Shown here: positions 7,448 to 10,556 of the stretch, piece after piece
Layout of the letters: each line of letters begins with the position of its first letter
How positions within the stretch are numbered: the first letter of the stretch is position 1
Assembly: GCA_027325115.1 (NCBI GenBank)
Contig: DAHWFG010000345.1
Location: 1 to 10,556, forward strand
From: JAKBCQ01 sp021807585
GTDB taxonomy: Bacteria; Planctomycetota; Planctomycetia; Isosphaerales; Isosphaeraceae
DNA: 10,556 nucleotides
Direction of reading: 5' to 3'
Position numbers and translations under genes: made by a program
The notes under the pieces: generated by a model
What the model was told of the DNA's origin: nothing
Database searches by the model: none
The model's input: the letters and a program-made list of their open reading frames with translations, nothing else

Positions 7448-8971
7448 TCAACCTCCCCTGCGCCGGGGAGGAACCTTGATCGTGAACGACGGCGGGTGAT
7501 TCGCCGGCTCCTCGCGGGGAAAATGCGTCGGTCCCGCGAACGCGAGCGGGTGAAACGTCCGCGGAGTACGTAAGCCGAGGCATGCCGTGATCGATCGGCC
7601 GGGAGCGTTCCAGACGATCTCCCGTTCGCGCTCGTCGAATTCGAGTTCGATATCGAAAAAGGAATGAGCGTTTGTTCCATCAAAATCGATGTCGGTGATA
7701 TCGAACAATCGAAGAGCGAGCCTCGCCCGCGCCGCGTCCGCGCCCAGCCGGCGGAGCGCCCCCCGCATGTCCTCGCCCCGAACCCGCCACGACGCCGTTC
7801 CCCGCCTCGAATCCGCAACCCTCACGCATAATCGCGTGCCGCCGACATAAAGAAACGGACCCCCGCGTTCGATCGGTTCGGAACGCGGCGCGATCGCCTG
7901 AGAACCGTCGGTTCGTCCACCCGAAATCACATTCAAATATTCAGAAATAAGTGATCTTGCTCGTCCCGCGGGGTCGACCGCGGCTTGCGCCAACAGCTTG
8001 CCGGCTTTAACGGATCGAAGTCCTCGGCCGTCGGCGGCGATCGCGTCGAGCAAGGTATCGAGGACGTCACCGTCGCGCCTCGGTTCGTCGATTCGAACGA
8101 CGGGAATTCCGCGTAATCGCGACTTCCAGACGACCGCGTCGGTCGCCGCGCCGCTTCCTCCGACGCCGACGATCGCCGCCGCGGCGAGCCTGGCCGAGCC
8201 CTCTTCGGCGGTCGGCTCGATCCCGTTCGAATTCGAACGGGTTAAGAGCGATTGTCGCGCCAGATCGACGCGAAGCCGCCGCGCCGCCGACGATCGCCCC
8301 AGAACGCAGGCCGTCAGTCCCTCGCACCATTCGCGAGCCGTCGCCAAGCTCCGCGCAAGCCCTCGCGTGTCGATTGCGCACTCGCCGAAAAGCGTGAACG
8401 TCGCGATCGGGCCGGCGCCGGGTTTCGTATAAGACATCATTTTATGTGCTTGATCTTGATGCGAGTTGGGCGTGGGGACGCAGGCGATTCGCGCGCCGAT
8501 CGATCCGTTGATCTCCAAAACGCGTTCGGCGACGAACGGGTCGTCGACGACCCAGAGATCGATTCGCGGGTTTTGCCGACCGATCGCGTCGATCGGTTTC
8601 GTTCCGTCGGCGTCGGCATTCCAATCGCGTTGCGTCGCCGAAACGACGCTTACGGAGTGTCGATAGCGAGCCACCAATCCGCCGACCGCGGCGCGGGCGC
8701 CGGCATCGATCGCATGGGCGACATCAAGCCCCGAGCCTCCGAGCCAGAGATCGACGTCGGCGCGCAACACCGAATCACGAAACGATTCGTATTCCCGTTC
8801 GAGCCCTCCGCCGATCTCGTGAGGTGAACGAACGATTACGAGTCCGCCGCGGCGTTCACGGTGCGCGGACCCTTCGTACCAACGCGTAAACGCGAACACC
8901 TCGACGCCCCAATTCGATAGGGCCGAGGCCAGAGGCTCGTCCAGGTCCCACCCGACCAGGGCGATTCGCAT
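7448..8971 (-). CDS. GT-B-like glycosyltransferase-related protein with C-terminal DUF4912 domain
   Basis: 507 residues in two parts. Residues 1 to about 350 look like a GT-B double Rossmann fold: MRIALVGWDLDEPLASAL at the start, a second alpha/beta half from about 188, and a Gly-rich block leading to RGIPVV (287-292), the position where GT4 enzymes have EAMA-G-PVV. The GT4 EX7E acidic pair is not visible there; by eye the two positions are Ala275 and Lys283. Residues 392-487 match DUF4912 (PF16258), with LALRLFDITDIDFDG (418-432), NAHSFFDIELEF (434-445), a GRS-ITACLGLRT strand (458-469) and a closing FPRE. The ligand of DUF4912 is unknown to me. It is followed, 86 bp on, by the DUF1957-like gene. 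There is no strong Shine-Dalgarno before ATG 8971. The GT-B assignment is less sure than the DUF4912 one. Confidence 0.75.
   Translation of the reverse strand: MRIALVGWDLDEPLASALSNWGVEVFAFTRWYEGSAHRERRGGLVIVRSPHEIGGGLEREYESFRDSVLRADVDLWLGGSGLDVAHAIDAGARAAVGGLVARYRHSVSVVSATQRDWNADADGTKPIDAIGRQNPRIDLWVVDDPFVAERVLEINGSIGARIACVPTPNSHQDQAHKMMSYTKPGAGPIATFTLFGECAIDTRGLARSLATAREWCEGLTACVLGRSSAARRLRVDLARQSLLTRSNSNGIEPTAEEGSARLAAAAIVGVGGSGAATDAVVWKSRLRGIPVVRIDEPRRDGDVLDTLLDAIAADGRGLRSVKAGKLLAQAAVDPAGRARSLISEYLNVISGGRTDGSQAIAPRSEPIERGGPFLYVGGTRLCVRVADSRRGTASWRVRGEDMRGALRRLGADAARARLALRLFDITDIDFDGTNAHSFFDIELEFDEREREIVWNAPGRSITACLGLRTPRTFHPLAFAGPTHFPREEPANHPPSFTIKVPPRRRGG
7452..7471 (-). other. GC-only hairpin at the 3' end of the DUF4912 gene
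   Basis: CCTCCCC (7452-7458) and GGGGAGG (7465-7471) form a perfect 7-bp GC-rich stem with a 6-base loop. It ends 2 bp short of the TGA stop codon (7450-7448). No T-run follows on the minus strand, so it is not a standard intrinsic terminator. It could pause transcription or protect the 3' end of the mRNA. The same bases encode the PPRRRGG tail, so coincidence is possible. Confidence 0.4.
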
Positions 8972-9208
8972 CGATCCGTACCCGTTTCCAATGGTTAACC
9001 CGCATTTCCATGATGCTTCGACGCTAGCTTACCATATTTTGCGCCCGTAAAATGAAAAGTCTGCGATAAGTAATACGATTAGGTGGATTGCGCATTTTGG
9101 GTTATCTCTGGTGATTGCTTGCGCGCAACGAGGCTCAGTCGCTTACAAGATCGTCGGCCGAGTTCAAAAATGATAAATGATTACTGTTTGTTTATGTGAT
9201 GACCGTGA

Positions 9209-9231
9209 AATACCAGTCAATCCATGGTATT
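9209..9231. repeat. Inverted repeat upstream of the TIR gene
   Basis: AATACCA (9209-9215) and TGGTATT (9225-9231) are perfect 7-base arms around a 9-base spacer. The centre-to-centre spacing of 16 bp would suit a dimeric regulator or an RNA hairpin. It lies about 200 bp before the TIR start, rather far for a classic operator. Confidence 0.4.
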
Positions 9232-9393
9232 CATTCAGATCGATCAGCCGGCTGTGCATCCCCAGGACGACTCTGTTTAGTGCTGTTTCACCGTAGCAGC
9301 CGTTCTGTTGACGCCATCAAACCGATCAATCACGTCATGCGTTTGCATCGTAAAAGATTCTTGCGGTTGATCAATCCGGGATGTAGACTCAAT

Positions 9394-9399
9394 TATAAC
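9394..9399 (+). promoter_or_regulatory. Possible -10 box for the TIR-ATPase operon
   Basis: TATAAC matches five of six -10 consensus bases. No -35 at 16-18 bp is convincing; the nearest TTGATC (9367-9372) is 21 bp away. A start near 9406 would give a leader of about 28 nt carrying AAGGAT before the GTG codon. Confidence 0.28.
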
Positions 9400-9433
9400 G
9401 AAAAAAGGATCTTAAGGATGGGCCTGCAACCGC

Positions 9434-10024
9434 GTGGACAATTATCAGTACGATGTGTTCTTGAGCTATACCAGAAAACCTCCTGTTGGAGAGTGGGTAC
9501 AAAATCATTTTCACCCTCTTCTTAACACCTGGCTCTCCAATCATTTAGGGAAGGATGCGCGGATATTTCGTGACGTGGAGTTGGAGACTGGAACGCATTG
9601 GCCGGAGGCGCTACAAGAGGCGCACCGTAGATCGAAAATCCTTGTCGCTGTTTGGTCGCCTCCTTATTTTTCGGACTCACGTTGGTGCATGGCGGAATGG
9701 ATAAGTATGCGTCAAAGAGAAAAGGAACTCGGCTTAGCATCGGGCCTGAAACCGGGGCTTGTTTATCCCGTCGTTTTCTCCGACGGAGATCGATTTCCAG
9801 ACGAAGCAAAAACAACCACATGGAAAAATCTAAGCAATTTTAACACGCCATATCGACAATTCCGTAAAACCAAAAAATACGTAGATTTTGATAAGATAAT
9901 GCAAGAGGTCGCCCAGGAGCTATTGATTCGTATTGAGAATTCGCCTGATTGGGAGCCCGATTGGCCGATCATGCACCCCGATCCTCAACAATCTGGTGAG
10001 TTACCGCTTCCGAGGATCCAATGA
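9434..10024 (+). CDS. TIR-domain protein, probable NAD-cleaving or signalling effector
   Basis: 196 residues with an N-terminal TIR domain (about 4-120). YDVFLSYTR (6-14) is the box 1 motif, IFRDVELETGTHWPEAL (44-60) the box 2/BB-loop region, and YFSDSRWCMAEW (78-89) the segment carrying the conserved glutamate (Glu88) that is catalytic in NADase-type TIRs. Bacterial TIRs commonly cleave NAD+ or make cyclic ADP-ribose signals; the intact Glu is compatible with that but does not prove it. The C-terminal 70 residues are charged, Trp- and Pro-rich, without a domain I know. There is no signal peptide or membrane helix. The in-frame stop TAA at 9413-9415 leaves GTG 9434 as the only reasonable start. 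AAGGA (9414-9418) lies 15 nt upstream, farther than usual, so translation may be weak. Its stop overlaps the ATPase start (ATGA). GC is low compared with the genes to the left. Confidence 0.9.
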   Translation: MDNYQYDVFLSYTRKPPVGEWVQNHFHPLLNTWLSNHLGKDARIFRDVELETGTHWPEALQEAHRRSKILVAVWSPPYFSDSRWCMAEWISMRQREKELGLASGLKPGLVYPVVFSDGDRFPDEAKTTTWKNLSNFNTPYRQFRKTKKYVDFDKIMQEVAQELLIRIENSPDWEPDWPIMHPDPQQSGELPLPRIQ

Positions 10025-10556
10025 GCAGCAACGGAACTGTAATAACGTTCTATTCGTATAAGGGAGGCGTGGGACGAAGTTTCCTCCTCGCTAATGTTGG
10101 CGCGCAGCTTGCGATTTGGGGATATCGTGTCTTGCTCGTCGATTGGGATCTCGAAGCTCCCGGCATACATCTCTATTTTCATAATACTGATCTCGATGGT
10201 TATCCCGAAAAACCGATCCGGAAAGGTCTACTTGAATTGATCGAGGATGAAAGTTCATCGAAATCTCCCGATTGGAGGAATTATCTAACGACGGTGAATT
10301 CTCCGAAAGCGAAAGTTCCCATCCAATTGCTAAGCGCGGGATGCCAAGACGATTCATATATCGGTCGCGTACAAAAGATTGATTGGGAGAAGCTTTACTC
10401 CGATCAGGATCTTGGAAATTTCCTCGAAACGATGAGGAATGAATGGAAAGAAGAATTTGATTTGATTTTGATTGATAGCCGCACGGGAATCACTGACACA
10501 GGGGGAATTTGCACGGTGCAAATGCCCGATATCTTGACATTGGTTTTCACGTCGAA
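10021..10556 (+). CDS. KGGVGR-variant MinD/ParA-like ATPase, 3' end outside window
   Basis: The first 178 residues of a SIMIBI-class P-loop ATPase. The deviant Walker A reads FYSYKGGVGRS (10-20): signature Lys14 is kept, but the usual P-loop Lys is Arg19, the hallmark of the KGGVGR family. VDWDLEAPG (40-48) is the switch/Walker A' region, FDLILIDSRTG (146-156) the Walker B, and a Gly-Gly-Ile-Cys stretch (161-164) follows as usual for the family. The frame is open to the last base, so the C-terminus is missing; family members often carry further helical or repeat domains there. ATG 10021 overlaps the TIR stop, with GAGGA (10012-10016) just upstream, so the two are probably made together. As I recall, this ATPase type recurs beside TIR proteins, for example in FxSxx-COOH peptide systems. 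Its role here may be to sense or gate the TIR protein, which is inference. Confidence 0.92.
   Translation, partial: MSSNGTVITFYSYKGGVGRSFLLANVGAQLAIWGYRVLLVDWDLEAPGIHLYFHNTDLDGYPEKPIRKGLLELIEDESSSKSPDWRNYLTTVNSPKAKVPIQLLSAGCQDDSYIGRVQKIDWEKLYSDQDLGNFLETMRNEWKEEFDLILIDSRTGITDTGGICTVQMPDILTLVFTS

Larger units (their letters stand above)
8972..9433. other. 462-bp non-coding region at the composition boundary
   Basis: No supportable gene lies between the DUF4912 gene and the TIR gene. The CGATCG hexamer that marks the left part of the window is absent from here to the end. The region should hold the promoters of the two divergent units. I see an inverted repeat at 9209-9231, a -10-like TATAAC at 9394-9399, and a perfect 10-bp palindrome TTGCGCGCAA at 9119-9128. 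No tRNA, integrase, transposase remnant or attachment-like direct repeat is visible. Confidence 0.55.

Noticed and set aside
9119..9128. Palindrome TTGCGCGCAA as an operator or transposon end
   Set aside because: Ten bases, single copy, symmetry does not extend further; chance is sufficient.
9196..9525. Open frame of 109 codons overlapping the start of the TIR gene
   Set aside because: Its last third is the TIR coding sequence read in another frame, its composition is not protein-like and no domain is visible. The TIR frame is clearly the real one.
1..10556. tRNA, rRNA, CRISPR array, insertion sequence or integrase
   Set aside because: Looked for on both strands; no cloverleaf, spaced identical repeats, terminal inverted repeats with a transposase frame, or recombinase motif was seen.

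Overview
The window is a piece of a GC-rich bacterial chromosome. I infer a planctomycete, possibly of the Isosphaeraceae type. The reasons are the coding style (very frequent GATC/CGATCG, Arg- and Asp-rich shadow frames), a lone type II secretion/pilus F protein with a long disordered head, a secreted nucleoside-hydrolase-like protein of a kind I associate with planctomycetes, and a DUF1957 (GH57-like) gene paired with a DUF4912 gene. No rRNA or other taxonomic marker is present, so this placement is an inference.

Layout. Bases 1-578 hold no gene I can support, only an imperfect 44-bp direct repeat with a 55-bp period. A gspF/pilC-like gene (579-1892, minus) is followed, divergently, by a nucleoside-hydrolase-like gene (1925-3007, plus) and a small multi-pass membrane protein (3095-3607, plus). 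Next come two translationally coupled cobalamin genes: cobM, precorrin-4 C11-methyltransferase (3655-4524), and cobB/cbiA, cobyrinic acid a,c-diamide synthase (4521-5900). Convergent to these are two minus-strand genes that look like a functional pair: a GT-B-like protein with a C-terminal DUF4912 domain (7448-8971), then a GH57/DUF1957-like protein (5928-7361). Both seem to have lost the catalytic acidic residues of their families.

The last 1.6 kb differs in character. After a 462-bp non-coding stretch, GC falls from about 60-70% to roughly 30-45% on the lines I counted, and the CGATCG hexamer disappears. Two overlapping plus-strand genes start here: a TIR-domain protein (9434-10024) that keeps the NADase-type glutamate, and a KGGVGR-variant MinD/ParA-like ATPase (from 10021, cut by the window end). 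The ATGA overlap and the shared composition make them one operon, probably the start of a horizontally acquired signalling or defence module that continues to the right.

The best candidates for something undescribed are the TIR-KGGVGR ATPase module, whose further members lie outside the window, and the pair of apparently dead glycan-enzyme homologues.
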